NCBI GenBank assembly: GCA_914767715.1
Contig: OU612070.1
Coordinates: forward strand, 9,503,501 to 9,567,500
Direction: 5' to 3'
Length of the DNA stretch: 64,000 nucleotides
Source of the DNA: Membranipora membranacea
Lineage: Eukaryota; Bryozoa; Gymnolaemata; Cheilostomatida; Membraniporidae
The first letter of the stretch is position 1, and each line of letters begins with the position of its first letter. Shown here in pieces: positions 39,001-46,900 of this stretch. The notes under the pieces were generated by a model that saw only the letters and a program-made list of their open reading frames with translations, was not told where the DNA came from and made no database searches. The translations under genes and the position numbers were made by a program.

Positions 39001-40561
39001 CAGACGCCGAGCAAAAGGTTTGCTTAAATTTAGGCTGAGAAACAATCATGAGTCACACTCACAATATCACATGATATAATAAATGCAGTTGGCACAATCA
39101 GATTTTTCAGTTGTGTTGACAATAACAAAACGACAACAATTATAAAATAATACCTTTTAAAGTGTGATTGTGCAATATTGATCAATGAAGGTGCTGGGGA
39201 TTTCTTGTTAGAATAAGGGGAAGTTTAGTGAGCCTTTATTTATCGGCATTAGACTACCAATCACAAACACTGGTAGTTACTGCAATAAGATGACCTGTAC
39301 ATCGAGGTGATAAAGCTTGTAACTGACTATAGATAAGACTACCCTACAAGTTTACAACGCGACTGACCGGCTTCCAGCAGATAACAGAATAATCCACACC
39401 ATTTGACCCGGAATGATATTTGTGGGCTATCTCTGTATACAGTATCCCACACTGCTAAGCTAATGATTCTGGGCCTTCCAAAATCAAGTTGCTAAAGGAT
39501 TTTCAGGTGGAAACAACAAGAAAACGCACCAAAACATTCCCACTCATTATAACATTCAAATGAGAACATTGCATATGAGCAGTCAGAAAATTTTTCTATT
39601 CCGTGGAGTGTTGCTTCGAAAGCATATGTATTTGACCTCCCTTTGGTTTGTATGATTGGGGAGATGTTATTGGTACAACAATTTTCTCACCTAGATGACC
39701 AGACAGAACTTTGACAGGCAAGTCGAGATCGTCCAGTGCACTCGCCTTTAAATCCAAGTTCTTCAACACAACATCACCTACAGAAAATAAGAAAATACAG
39801 TATAATGCAGGCTTAGGTTACAAATCGTATTCATAGATATATCAATGTTAGTATGAACAGAGTCTTTAATCGTAATTAGGGCTGGGAAAAAAATCGCGTT
39901 ATTTAGAAGATTAACGCGATTAATCCATAATAAGATTTATCTGATTAATTCAAAGATTAATTTTTGTTGTGTGATATGCATGCACACTGTTCGAGGACTT
40001 GAAAGCACCTCTGACGCTAATCATATGTAGTCAGATAGTACGCAGTGTATGTTTGATTCATGTCGCGACCCTCAATGGATCCTTCTTGCAGGCTGAGGTG
40101 TTCAACAAGCTACAGCAAGTAAGTCATAAGAGTATTTGATCATAATTTTCCCTAATCATAGGCCCTATCTATGTATGAAAGTTCTAGTTGTGGAATAACT
40201 ACTAGAAGTACAAGTTCATTGCAACCACAAGATTTACACAGCCTTCAGAATAGATCCTGATGTGCATATATATAGTAGGCTAAGACTGGATGTAAGCTAA
40301 GTTTTCCACATTTATCATTATGCAGACCACAATCATCTCGATGTGAATGGACACCACAAACCACTACAAATAAGCATGAAACAGCATAATTAATATCATG
40401 AATGATGATGACATATATATTATTATTATGTACTAATATTATTTATTTATTATCAACAAACCTCCCCAGATTCCAATATTCAGTTGTGATTTATCAAGAT
40501 TTTCCACATAATCTCCTAGATATTTATTGAGGAGGTCTGCCACAAGTGATTCAAACACCAT
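1..40561 (-). CDS. VPS13: VPS13A/C-type bridge-like lipid transfer protein (partial, 45 exons traced; C-terminus beyond left edge)
   Basis: VPS13 proteins are very long rods with a lipid-binding groove that move phospholipids between organelles at membrane contact sites. The N-terminus is diagnostic: it opens [18 protein letters not shown], followed by [18 protein letters not shown] (chorein domain), as in VPS13A and VPS13C. Forty-five exons, listed in the block entries, keep a continuous reading frame with compatible phases at every junction, giving about 2133 codons to position 128. VPS13A/C proteins run to roughly 3100-3700 residues, so the ATG_C and PH-like end lies outside the window. 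Introns are mostly 100-1500 bp; one is 8.4 kb (4195-12596). The start at 40561 matches the family start. The family call is very secure. Assignment to VPS13A versus VPS13C is not possible and the gene may predate that duplication. A missed symmetric exon cannot be excluded. Confidence 0.94.
128..4194 (-). CDS. VPS13: VPS13 exons 40-45 (VAB/SHR-BD start)
   Basis: Exons: 4069-4194, 2300-2431, 1809-1964, 1322-1513, 795-964 and 128-301. Exon 40 contains [20 protein letters not shown], matching the family stretch NxxxSVWEPLLEPVE just before the VAB (adaptor-binding) region. Exon 42 contains [20 protein letters not shown]. Exons 44-45 join as [25 protein letters not shown], continuing to LPLxxVY- and LFFKP-type motifs of the VAB repeats. 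Exon 43 is the least certain: two acceptors in the same phase (after 1514 and after 1445) give 64 or 41 codons. The family has a poorly conserved, acidic/basic linker here (exon 41: [11 protein letters not shown]). The exon-45 donor at 127-126 leaves an intron running off the left edge. These exons lie to the left of the 8.4-kb intron, which shows that the intron is internal to VPS13 and not a gene boundary. Confidence 0.85.
1515..1808. other. VPS13 intron 42 with an unassigned antisense-free ORF stretch
   Basis: On the minus strand the frame beginning [18 protein letters not shown] is open from about 1682 to 1530. It does not join exon 42 in phase and has no clear donor. I treat it as intron. 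It could be an extra exon or an old inserted fragment. Confidence 0.3.
3887..4007. repeat. MITE-like palindrome, family R copy 1
   Basis: The ends are inverted repeats: TAAACGCTTAAACTGTGCC on the left, and the complement of TTAAGCGCTTAAACTGTGCC on the right, extended by TTTAGT/ACTAAA. A central part reads ...GGGAAAGTGGTTGGTAATGAAAT. A second copy with the same arms and centre is at 21016-21125. It lies 62 bp downstream of the exon-40 donor. No coding capacity. This is a non-autonomous DNA-transposon-like element by structure; the superfamily is not determined. Confidence 0.7.
5564..5599. repeat. Perfect 13-bp-stem hairpin
   Basis: TTAGAGGCGGAGA (5564-5576) is followed after 10 bases by its exact complement TCTCCGCCTCTAA (5587-5599). 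It lies in the part of the intron that is not duplicated. It is probably a small palindromic repeat; no function is visible. Confidence 0.7.
6019..6060. repeat. GA dinucleotide microsatellite
   Basis: About twenty GA units with one TA interruption. It is present only in duplication copy 1; copy 2 lacks it at the matching place, so it arose or expanded after the duplication. Confidence 0.9.
6212..6313 (+). other. Possible 5' exon of small-membrane-protein copy 1 (uORF-bearing)
   Basis: The segment is bounded by a good acceptor (TTCTACAG at 6211) and donor (AGAGTAAGTT at 6314). It contains two short upstream ORFs: one beginning [10 protein letters not shown] that stops at the TGA in 6304-6306, and one beginning MKLKRDKIF that stays open through the donor. 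Joined to the acceptor at 6694, the second would stop at a TGA overlapping the ATG of the 79-codon ORF. The identical segment in copy 2 is 8740-8841. It is inferred from splice-like signals only. Confidence 0.35.
6704..6943 (+). CDS. Putative 79-aa single-pass small membrane protein, copy 1
   Basis: I do not recognise the family. Residues 1-23 ([21 protein letters not shown]) form an uninterrupted hydrophobic segment with no charge, consistent with a signal anchor. A charged tail follows with [19 protein letters not shown] and ends [16 protein letters not shown] 3' splice acceptor (GACGACAG, ending 6694) lies 9 bases before the ATG, so this may be the last exon of a spliced transcript. The ORF is nested in intron 39 of VPS13 on the opposite strand and is kept open in all three duplicated copies. 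Copies 1 and 2 encode the same protein although their DNA differs (GTG or GTA for one Val). That fits a real micropeptide, but the duplications are too young for codon conservation to be strong evidence. Confidence 0.45.
   Translation: MNFIGLLLAVILVTMAATWTYLHGYNRIIKNYNFRDIDPKDLAGYEKGEIYEEIHFMEVLNKLHPPSRGQKLENGTVIS
7480..7487 (+). promoter_or_regulatory. TATA-box-like site after copy 1
   Basis: TATAAAAG follows a small hairpin (GTGGAT ... ATCCAC, 7458-7475). The same pair occurs after copies 2 and 3. It lies upstream of the next copy, so it could be a promoter for it. Motif evidence only. Confidence 0.25.
8489..8585. repeat. TTAGA/TAGA microsatellite
   Basis: Irregular tandem runs of ATTAG and ATAG units. 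They are found only in duplication copy 2, opposite the GA-repeat difference in copy 1. Confidence 0.85.
8740..8841 (+). other. Possible 5' exon of small-membrane-protein copy 2
   Basis: Same acceptor, donor and two upstream ORFs as the copy-1 segment. Here an unbroken frame also runs from 8611 (opening [20 protein letters not shown]) through to the stop at 8833-8835. In copy 1 that frame is interrupted by TAA where copy 2 has CAA. The reading as an exon is inferred. Confidence 0.3.
9232..9471 (+). CDS. Putative 79-aa single-pass small membrane protein, copy 2
   Basis: It encodes the same protein as the copy at 6704 and is preceded by the same acceptor (ends at 9222). It has both upstream exon-like segments. 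The hydrophobic N-terminus would place it in a membrane with a short charged tail. Family unknown. Nested in VPS13 intron 39, opposite strand. Confidence 0.45.
   Translation: MNFIGLLLAVILVTMAATWTYLHGYNRIIKNYNFRDIDPKDLAGYEKGEIYEEIHFMEVLNKLHPPSRGQKLENGTVIS
9994..10001 (+). promoter_or_regulatory. TATA-box-like site between copies 2 and 3
   Basis: TATAAAAG preceded by the GTGGAT/ATCCAC hairpin. It lies about 440 bp upstream of the copy-3 ATG and is the only promoter-like signal that copy 3 has of its own. Confidence 0.25.
10440..10679 (+). CDS. Putative 79-aa single-pass small membrane protein, copy 3
   Basis: It differs from copies 1 and 2 by one residue (EKGDIYEE instead of EKGEIYEE, a conservative change). 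The duplicated unit begins downstream of the exon-like segments, so copy 3 has only the final exon. It may be transcribed from the preceding copy or from the TATA-like site at 9994, or not at all. Same topology as the others; family not recognised. Confidence 0.4.
   Translation: MNFIGLLLAVILVTMAATWTYLHGYNRIIKNYNFRDIDPKDLAGYEKGDIYEEIHFMEVLNKLHPPSRGQKLENGTVIS
11981..12088. repeat. 36-bp minisatellite, three units
   Basis: Units start CAAACAACTAA at 11981, 12017 and 12053, each followed by a run ending GTCCTGTGGATT and AGTCAGAG. They differ at a few bases. Intronic, no coding frame. Confidence 0.85.
12250..12560 (+). mobile_element. tRNA-derived SINE
   Basis: A box-A-like TGGTCTGAGGG (12263) and a box-B GGTTCAATTCCC (12307) are about 44 bp apart, the spacing of an internal RNA polymerase III promoter. 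A GC-richer body unlike the surrounding intron follows. This head-plus-body arrangement is typical of tRNA-derived SINEs. It sits close to the exon-39 donor (12596). The right boundary is not clear, and the tail and target-site duplication were not identified. No tRNA clover-leaf can be folded across the head, so it is not a tRNA gene. Confidence 0.6.
12597..15903 (-). CDS. VPS13: VPS13 exons 35-39
   Basis: Exons: 15779-15903, 15230-15352, 14291-14443, 13606-13710 and 12597-12767. Exon 35 reads [20 protein letters not shown], then NALILD, the VPS13 strand pattern (xxPEIILVE ... ALIL). Exon 37 has [19 protein letters not shown], and exon 38 [20 protein letters not shown]. From exon 36 to exon 40 all junctions are phase 0, so whole exons can be skipped without frame loss. 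Exon 35 ends inside a 27-bp minisatellite that repeats its 3' end and donor (see 15545-15798); the donor used could therefore lie at any of several positions. Residues about 1592-1817 of the traced protein. Confidence 0.88.
14137..14242. repeat. MITE-like palindrome, family P (diverged copy)
   Basis: The ends GATCAAGTTTGATCC and AACTTGATCTAGG resemble the ACCAAGTTTGGTCC ends of the other family-P elements. The centre is an internal amplification of AAAAAGGATCAAA. Intronic. Confidence 0.5.
15545..15798 (-). repeat. 27-bp minisatellite carrying tandem 5' splice sites at VPS13 exon 35
   Basis: Read on the minus strand, each unit ends in GAT followed by GTAAGT or GTGAGT and encodes STNALILDV. 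Donor-type hexamers sit at 15773, 15746, 15719, 15692, 15665 and 15638, exactly 27 bp apart, and degenerate ones at 15610, 15585 and 15548. The frame stays open through the first six units. Exon 36 begins in phase 0, so use of any of the six donors keeps the VPS13 frame and adds 0-5 blocks of 9 residues. Confidence 0.9.
17309..25368 (-). CDS. VPS13: VPS13 exons 22-34
   Basis: Exons: 25233-25368, 24131-24210, 23710-23965, 23350-23478, 22906-23009, 22331-22501, 21752-21886, 21159-21337, 19915-20071, 19334-19609, 18901-19079, 17578-17666 and 17309-17446. These encode the repeating beta-groove (RBG) middle of the protein. Recognisable family stretches are FKNTEQ-like [20 protein letters not shown] (exon 24), [20 protein letters not shown] (27), [20 protein letters not shown] (28), [19 protein letters not shown] (31, family SQEDLxxLxxILxENLGE) and [20 protein letters not shown] (32). 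Exon 31 also contains a low-complexity linker rich in Pro, Ala and Met. Residues about 916-1591. Confidence 0.92.
17929..17954 (-). repeat. Possible decayed tRNA-related fragment
   Basis: On the minus strand a box-A-like TGGTTAGG and a perfect box B GGTTCGATCCC occur, but only about 8 bp apart. That is too close for a working tRNA, so it may be a deleted SINE head. Weak. Confidence 0.2.
18831..18882. repeat. Short palindromic element, family Q
   Basis: AGCTCCAATTTGGGC ... CTATTTTGGAGTTGTCC ... CTCCAATTGGG form inverted arms. Similar arms (GAGNCTATTTGGAGTT and its complement) are at 33131-33209 and, in part, 59471-59525. Confidence 0.45.
21016..21125. repeat. MITE-like palindrome, family R copy 2
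   Basis: TCTAAGCGCTCAAACCGTGCC opposes CAGTTTGGACACTTAAAC, and the centre contains GGGAAAGTGGTTGATAATG as in the copy at 3887. It ends 34 bp beyond the exon-29 donor. Confidence 0.65.
22725..22797. repeat. MITE-like palindrome, family P (short copy)
   Basis: It runs from CTAGACCAAG to the near-complement ending CTGGATCTAG and carries the family core GCCTGCATTCGGAG...GGGAGCAGC. Intronic in VPS13. Confidence 0.6.
25789..33885 (-). CDS. VPS13: VPS13 exons 9-21
   Basis: Exons: 33693-33885 (or ending at 33714), 33339-33389, 31775-31925, 30515-30624, 29840-29994, 28778-28970, 28360-28418, 28132-28225, 27585-27782, 27074-27161, 26813-26927, 26341-26485 and 25789-25989. Family landmarks are [13 protein letters not shown] ... 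KMWSW (exon 9), [18 protein letters not shown] (11), [15 protein letters not shown] (12), DRGELRKM-like [18 protein letters not shown] (19) and [19 protein letters not shown] (20). Exon 21 starts with an acidic linker ([18 protein letters not shown]). Exon 9 has two in-frame donors 21 bp apart, adding or omitting VGHHKLE. Exon 10 (51 bp) is a mini-exon supported by phase and splice sites more than by similarity. Residues about 331-915. Confidence 0.92.
26689..26813 (-). repeat. 26-bp minisatellite carrying the exon-19 5' splice site
   Basis: GTAAGTAAC motifs (minus strand) lie at 26812, 26794, 26768, 26742 and 26716 going downstream; the last four are 26 bp apart. The unit also holds CTTACACTCTATAA. 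The first motif is the donor of VPS13 exon 19. Using any later donor would read straight into a TAA, since the exon ends in phase 2 before G-TAA. Confidence 0.88.
28505..28680. repeat. Degenerate ATTGATTGTTGAT tandem repeat
   Basis: The motif ACATTGATTGTTGAT with spacers such as TTGTGCAT recurs about six times with decay in the intron between VPS13 exons 14 and 15. Nothing else is seen there. Confidence 0.55.
32327..32398. repeat. MITE-like element, family P (half copy)
   Basis: AATGGAGGGGGAGCAACTCC ... GGCAAATGGACCCAGCTTGGTCTAG matches the right arm of the complete family-P elements, while the left arm is mostly lost. Intronic. Confidence 0.55.
33131..33209. repeat. Palindromic element, family Q
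   Basis: CTAATTTGAG ... CTATTTGGAGTTTGG faces CCAAACTGG ... AACTCCAAATAGTGGCTCAAATTAG. Both arms pair nearly throughout. Intronic in VPS13. Confidence 0.65.
33572..33680. repeat. About 38-bp minisatellite beside the VPS13 exon-9 donor
   Basis: The core CAGGTGCCCCCTGT occurs at 33571, 33611 and 33647 with intervening TGTCATAG/TTGTCACA and GGCACTT. It starts only a few bases inside the intron after exon 9. On the minus strand the frame is open through part of it. Confidence 0.75.
34284..40561 (-). CDS. VPS13: VPS13 exons 1-8 (chorein N-terminal region)
   Basis: Exons: 40462-40561, 39691-39777, 38541-38636, 37382-37483, 36434-36603, 35253-35312, 34796-34934 and 34284-34521. Together they encode about 330 residues. 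The chorein domain is complete: [18 protein letters not shown], then [20 protein letters not shown], then [19 protein letters not shown]. Exon 5 has [17 protein letters not shown], the family NLQVKIxxIHIRYED signature. Exon 8 has [20 protein letters not shown], the family LSLVLEELALxLSKPQYxD. These form the lipid-entry end of the bridge, which in the family contacts the ER side. The ATG at 40561 is the only sensible start. Confidence 0.95.
36240..36372. repeat. MITE-like palindrome, family P
   Basis: GTTGATCCATTTGCCT ... opposes AGGCAAATTGATCATAATT, with GGGGGAGCCACTCAGAATGC in the right arm. Located in the intron between VPS13 exons 5 and 6. Confidence 0.6.
37120..37173. repeat. Palindromic element, family S copy 1
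   Basis: CTAGCCTTGTC ... GCTACT, then a short A-rich loop, then AGTAGCC ... GGCAAGGCTAG. Related copies are at 42845-42919 and 62895-62943. Confidence 0.65.
38345..38480. repeat. MITE-like palindrome, family P (nearly complete)
   Basis: The long inner arms TTCCACTGGTC ... CCACAG and CTGTGG ... GACCAGTGGAGGGGGAGC are inverted repeats. The right end carries GAATGCAGG ... ATGGACCAAACTTGGTCTAG. It lies only 61 bp downstream of the exon-3 donor of VPS13. Confidence 0.65.
39877..39975. repeat. Transposon-end-like repeat with AATCGCGTTA inverted motif
   Basis: TAGGGCTGGG is followed by AATCGCGTTA (39892) and its complement TAACGCGATT (39912). Short hAT-related elements in animals often begin AGGGCTGGG. 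The opposite end was not found, so the class is tentative. Confidence 0.35.
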
Positions 40562-40902
40562 TATGCTGGATGGTTAGTTCATATATTCACAGATTAGACA
40601 GAGTGATGCCAGAAACATTCTCAAATCCTCATGCCTTGGAATCTAAGAAGTGCAATCAATTTTTCTACTGTGTTTTGCCGCGGTTGATGTCATTTCCTCG
40701 AGTTAGTCTCAAAACATTTCTCAAAATTATTACAATTTGAATTCACCTATATATCCAACTTTTAAACCAAAATAAATGATTCACTGAAAATAAGGGGTTT
40801 ATTAAGATTTTAAAATCACATTATTTACCTGGAGGGACTTTTTTATTCAGATTGATCTCTTATTTACAGCCTTGAACCGGAAACAATATTGATTAAGAAA
40901 AA
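40562..40902. promoter_or_regulatory. Probable bidirectional promoter of VPS13 and STXBP
   Basis: The two start codons are 341 bp apart and point away from each other, so both promoters must lie here unless non-coding first exons overlap. The stretch is AT-rich with no clear TATA box. An ETS-like ACCGGAAACA occurs at 40876, close to the STXBP start. No CpG-rich core is seen. Confidence 0.6.
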
Positions 40903-43900
40903 ATGGCCTCATTACAGGAGTCTGTCAGGGAAAGTAAGTTGCCATATTTCATACAATATATGCTGTCAGTTGGTTCATGATTTCGGTTTTCAGTTTCTAT
41001 ATCGTTCAGTTAAGATGAATGCATTTGGACATGATTGTTTTTCACTCCTGGGGTTTTTATTTTTGTGTCACACTCTTGGCTTCTTTGCCAAAGAAAAGAA
41101 TAGAAATTCTGGTTCCCTTCAACTTGAACAACATCAATCAATCACATTAATCCACACTCAATAGACACCATCCACATACACATTTCATTCTAAAGATTTT
41201 ACTCTCCAGCTATGGTCAAGCATGCATAATATGTAATAGTCATAGAATAGTAGCATACTTGCCTAACTTACTTACTACATCAACATCCCACTTGACTTGG
41301 AAAACTACTTTGGCTTAGGTTTAGTTAGTTATTCAATTTTATTTATGTATTTTCACTGTCATCTGTTATGAAGAGGGAAGGAGTGATAATCCCCATAAAT
41401 CGTTTATCAATCTTAACCTCTGAAAGGCAAGGTCCTAACTATCCAGAAAAGGGCATAACTTTTAGGCCTATGAATAAAGTGTTCCGTTATTGCAGAAACA
41501 CCAGCCACCATCGGCAGGTTTCCTTAATATGATCAAGGTGATGTGCTTATATGTCGCGCCACCATTGAGGAGCAGTATCGACTAGAATACACTATTTGTG
41601 CTGCCGCCATGATTATATACAGACAGTGCCATATGATATAAAAGCCCATTTGGAGGACATTACTTGTTAATTTTTATAAGATATATTTTGATAGATATAC
41701 ATGAATAAACGCTATCAGTAGTATTGATGTGAATATGATTGGTTTCAATTGAGATTTTCTATATTCTTAGAGATATTCAAAGAGTTGATTTACCCACACA
41801 GAGGGAAAGGAGAAGGAAATGCCAATGGAGGCCCAGTACAAGCCTACAAGGAGAGTCAGTGGAAGGTAAATATTCTAATAGCAATGCTTAATGATAATCG
41901 CCATAAAATTACTACTAAACTGTGTTTAGTTAAGTCAAGGAGCAACAGCGAAGCCTGTTACTCCTTGGTCAAGTGGGCACAACTGTTTATAGTATATTAT
42001 GCTTATGAGGGTAGCACATCATAGTTTTTGCAGACCTTCACCTTTCTTGTAACTAAATGGTGTTAAATTTTAAGGTACTCGTGCTGGATCCACTGGCTAC
42101 TCGTATGGTCTCGTCATGCTGTAAGATGCACGAGATAATGGCAGAGGGTATCACACTCGTTGAGAACCTTACCAAGTGTAGAGAACCTTTACCTCAACTT
42201 GATGCTATATATCTCATCACTCCTACTAGAGAGGTAAGTAAACAGCTCATGTAACCACCGGGGAGCCAAAACTGATGTGATGATCACAAGTTACAATACA
42301 TGTAGTAAGACTGTTTCTTGTTCAGTTTTGCATGGCTAGATCATCCACTTTTTGGCAGCCCGTGATAGCCTCAGATCTGCAAGAAAATAGCTAAACGATG
42401 TCAGGTAGTTCTGCTAAAGACATTGACGAAACCATAGGACAGTGTTCAAATAATAGGTGTGAAGTTAGAATATCTCACAATTATTATGGTACATAGTGTG
42501 ATAACATATAAGCTGTATGGCCTCTCTTTGAAGGAACGCACAGTGGACATTGTTCAAGCAAAGCTCTAACTGGAATTTACCATGTTATTTTACTCATAAT
42601 ACATATTTTAACTGTGAATTCTACTTAAATCTTTTTAGAGTATACATCAGATGTTGGCTGATTTTGCTGAGCACGGTAAATGGACATACAGGGCCGCACA
42701 CATATACTTTACTGAGGCCTGTCCCGATGAGCTTTTCACTGAAATGTGCAGACATCCCGCAACCAAATACAAAGCCATCAAAACACTCAAAGAAATTAAC
42801 TGCGCTTTTCTACCATATGAACAAAAGGTATAGTATACCATTTTGCTAGCTTTGTCAGGTGGCTAATTTTTGTGTTTGGGACTCACAAAGCCAAAAAAGT
42901 AGCCTCATGACAAGGCTACCCACATAGTAACTGAGCTGCATCTCCTTAGTACAATGTGTTCCCACTCATGATATTTTAGTGTGGGTTATTTTGTATATTG
43001 AGGTTGCCTGCCTTAGGTGTCATGTGTATTAATTCCCCTGCTGCCATCAACTACCAGTCTCTGGTGTGTCTGGGTAGAGGACCCGGAGGCTGATCTCTCT
43101 TATTACCGCAAATGTATATTTTGTGTGGGTTTAATGAATCTTGACATTTTGATCACTAAAAGCAAAAATGATGCAAGTGTAACACCGATGTAGTGTAATT
43201 TTTACATCACAGTTCTCATATGGATAATGACACATCGGGAATATCAAAACTAAACTGGAAGCTTGTTTGTGCAAAATTTGTTTGTCCAAAACATGTTTGT
43301 GTGGCAGATATTGGGATTTTTATGTATTCTTCTAATGTAATTATTGACTATTGTATAAGCCATATTGATTAGCTCTAGAGGAGTGTGCGATAATGCTAAT
43401 GTTGGGTGTGAAAATATTGCAAAGACTTTGGGCAATACGGAGTTCGTAAACAGCAGGGAATAGCAAATGAGGAGAGACCTCACAGAGCAGCTCAGCGTGC
43501 CACAACATATTGCATTTTTAAGACAAAGTCAAGTCCAAACGATTTGATCATACGGTCTGACATGGAAAAGACAGAGGCATATTTTTTAAGCTGTTTTCTA
43601 TCTCCCATGACTATATTTATGATAATGAAATAGCGCATATAATAAGGTTATGCGGTTTCAATTGACAAGTGATTCACACTATTCTCAACCTTTTTCTATT
43701 CGCTACCATGATCATTTCACTATCAACAGAATCTAATAAATACTAGACTGCATAAAGCAAAAGCAAGTCTAAAAATGGGCAGTTTGTGTACAGTTTTCCT
43801 AGTGGCAGAAATTTTCATTGATCATGCGCAATAGCCTCCAACTTTCTCCTATAAAATAACTTTTCATTAATTGATATTATAATTCCATGTCCTATAATAC

Positions 43901-46900
43901 TGTTATTATTTACAGGTGTTCACACTGGACTCAGACAGCGTGTTCAGCGCATTTTACTCACCAGAGAGAGCTCTAGATAGAATATCTACATTAGAGAGAG
44001 CTGCCGAACAAATAGCCACACTGTGTGTAGCACTTGGAGAATTCCCCTCCGTCAGGTATATATATATACCCTAGCTAGAGCATCTATTAGCTAGATTCAA
44101 CTTGGCTAGTTCGTGAGTGATTTATTGTGAGCTAGTGCTGGTCTTAGCTTGCGAAGTTGAGAATTTATAATGCTAAGGAGATATGAACTAGCCATAATTT
44201 CACTATTTCAAGACATGAAATGGTGAACTTTTCCTCCAAGGTTTACAATAATTTCAGAGCTATTTCCATAGTCTACTGGCTTTGTATTCTTGACATAATC
44301 TAGAGGTTCAAGCTGGGACGTCATTGGCTGCAGATAATTATACAGGAATGCCCTGTTTGATATGAAATTATTTAGGAGTGATGATACATTAGGGTATTAG
44401 AAATCATTAAACTTCCTAAAATGCTGATGTTTCAATCCTACAATATACAGTAATTACCATGTCCATCACATACAATACCAATGGTTGGGTGGGATTCTTA
44501 AGTTTTAATCAGCTCTGCCTACTTCTAGTGATTTCCTTTTGGTTTAAATGGAAATATCTTTATACTCCTCTACATTCATTGTGCAAAAGCTCAAAGGGTG
44601 TGAGATGCACGTACTGTGAGTAGTTCATTAGACTTTGTAGATACTGGTTACTTATCTTAATGTCTATATTTACAGATACAGGTCATATTATGATAAGAAT
44701 GGTGAGTTCGCTCAACTCGTCCAACAAAAACTAGTCGCTTATAAGGCTGATGATCCTTCTATGGGAGATGTAAGTAATTGGTCTTTGTGATAATATGTTG
44801 ACCCTCTCTTTTTTCTGTCACCATTGATGACTCACCACTGGTCAGACTGACAAGCACTTACTTCATGATATCAGCGAATTGTTTTGTGATATTATGATAG
44901 CAGCGTAATTCTCATTGGTGTGTATTTTTACCATGATATCTTATCAGAACCAACTTCACTGTCATTACCTTGGTAAAGTGTTCTTGATGCTGCAAGCAAC
45001 ATTTCAATATCAACCATCTAAGCGGTGATATTGGTTTGTCACTTACATTGAGCTGGCTGTCCCCTATAGGAAGGTTTGACCGAATGTATGTTGACTTGCT
45101 TGTTTGTATAATTGTCATGAGGTAAAGTGAAGGGCTGTGTCTTTGTCATCAGGCAGTAATATTTATGACAGTGATTCCATTAAGTTTTTATTGTAACATT
45201 ACAGGGACAGAACAAAGAGCGATCACAGCTGATAATAATAGACAGAGGGTTTGACCCAATCTCACCTTTACTGCATGAGCTGACCTTTCAAGCTATGGCT
45301 TACGATTTACTGCCCATCGAGAATGATGTGTATAAATACGACAAACAGACTCCTCAAGGCAATGTGAGTTCGTGAAGACTTACAAAGAAATAAGAAATTA
45401 TATATATGATAGTTATTTATATTTAGCTGTCTACTCTTGTTCAGTGTTTTATGAGACATAACAACCATTAACTCTTTTTACTGTACTATCCTAAATATTA
45501 TCATTGTTGCAAAGATAGATGGTTGAAAATACACATACATTCAAGTATGAGGGGATAACTCTGTGTGTTTGGAATTTTAATGCCGCATTGAATTGCATTG
45601 AAGGGTTATGGGATTTTTTGTATTTGTGTGGCAAATCAATCTTGATATTAGTGATGTGTTAACCAAAGTTAACCGCTAATATAATGATGCCTGCATTTAA
45701 ATAATACTGTTTGTATTTGTGTATGCTACTTGACCTTCACCATGATTATTTACTCTTATTATAGAAAGAAGCAGATGTTATTCTAGATGAGTCAGATGCA
45801 TTGTGGGTAGAGTTACGTCATCAGCATATTGCCAGTGTCAGCCAGTAAGTCCCTCAAATCGTTGCGCACTCTCAGCTGTCAATAATGTGTCTTAATAACT
45901 AAATAAGCAGAGATTCGAACAGCTGTTAGATACATGATTTGTGGGAAACAGATGACAATGAAGGTGTATATCATGCACTGATGTGGTGACTATAGTATAC
46001 TGTAAATAACATCTTGATTTGAAGGCAACAGATACCAGGACAAAAGAAAATTGTGAAATAATGCGCATTTTGATTTTCTGTTTATCAAAAATACTGAACA
46101 TGTCGGTGTTATTAATTTTTCAATTATCTACACATGTGCAGTGGTGGAAATGGGCCTATACGGGCCTATACGGTGTATAGGAAGTTCACATCAATGCCTA
46201 TACACCTTCAATAAGTGTATAGGCACTTATAACCTATCACTGCTGTGCACTTTGTATATTGTATTGTATGGTTTGTTTACTGTTTGCTTCAGCCCAAAGT
46301 CTCAATGCCATAGGCAGCAATATTTACTATTACTAGTCTTTTGCATCATTGAATTGCCGGCTGCAGCATTTTATTTTATTTTGTCTATCGTGTAACAAAT
46401 GGTTGTTATTCATCATTCTATCATAGGAAAGTGACGCGTAAGCTGAGACAGTTCACAGATGATAAGAGGATTAGCAGCAGTAAGGATGGAGCCTCGGTGA
46501 AGGACGTCGCTCAGATGGTAAAGAAGATGCCCCAGTATCAGAAGGAGCTGAATAACTACGCTACACACCTTCATCTCGCCGAGGACTGTATGAGGGAGTA
46601 TCAGGCTAAGATAACTAAACTCTGCAAAGTCGAGCAGGTCAGCACCTTTAAATAAGAACAATTTCATAAATTAGCGGTTGTGTTAGCTAGGGGTCATGGG
46701 AATAAGCAAGGCTTTTTGTAAGCCAAATCCTAATGATTGCGGGACTCAAAACACCCGCGTTAAAGCAATTAAGTGGATTCGTTATCAAAGCCAAAGCCAT
46801 ATATAGTTCAAACAAGTAGTAAATAATTTGAAAGACCCACCTGTGTATCTCAATTTTCAGAAAGTTGTCCTCCCTATACATTGGAGTCGATGGTCGTCAT

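Noticed and set aside
42647-42841. Minus-strand ORF
   Set aside because: Antisense of STXBP exon 4.
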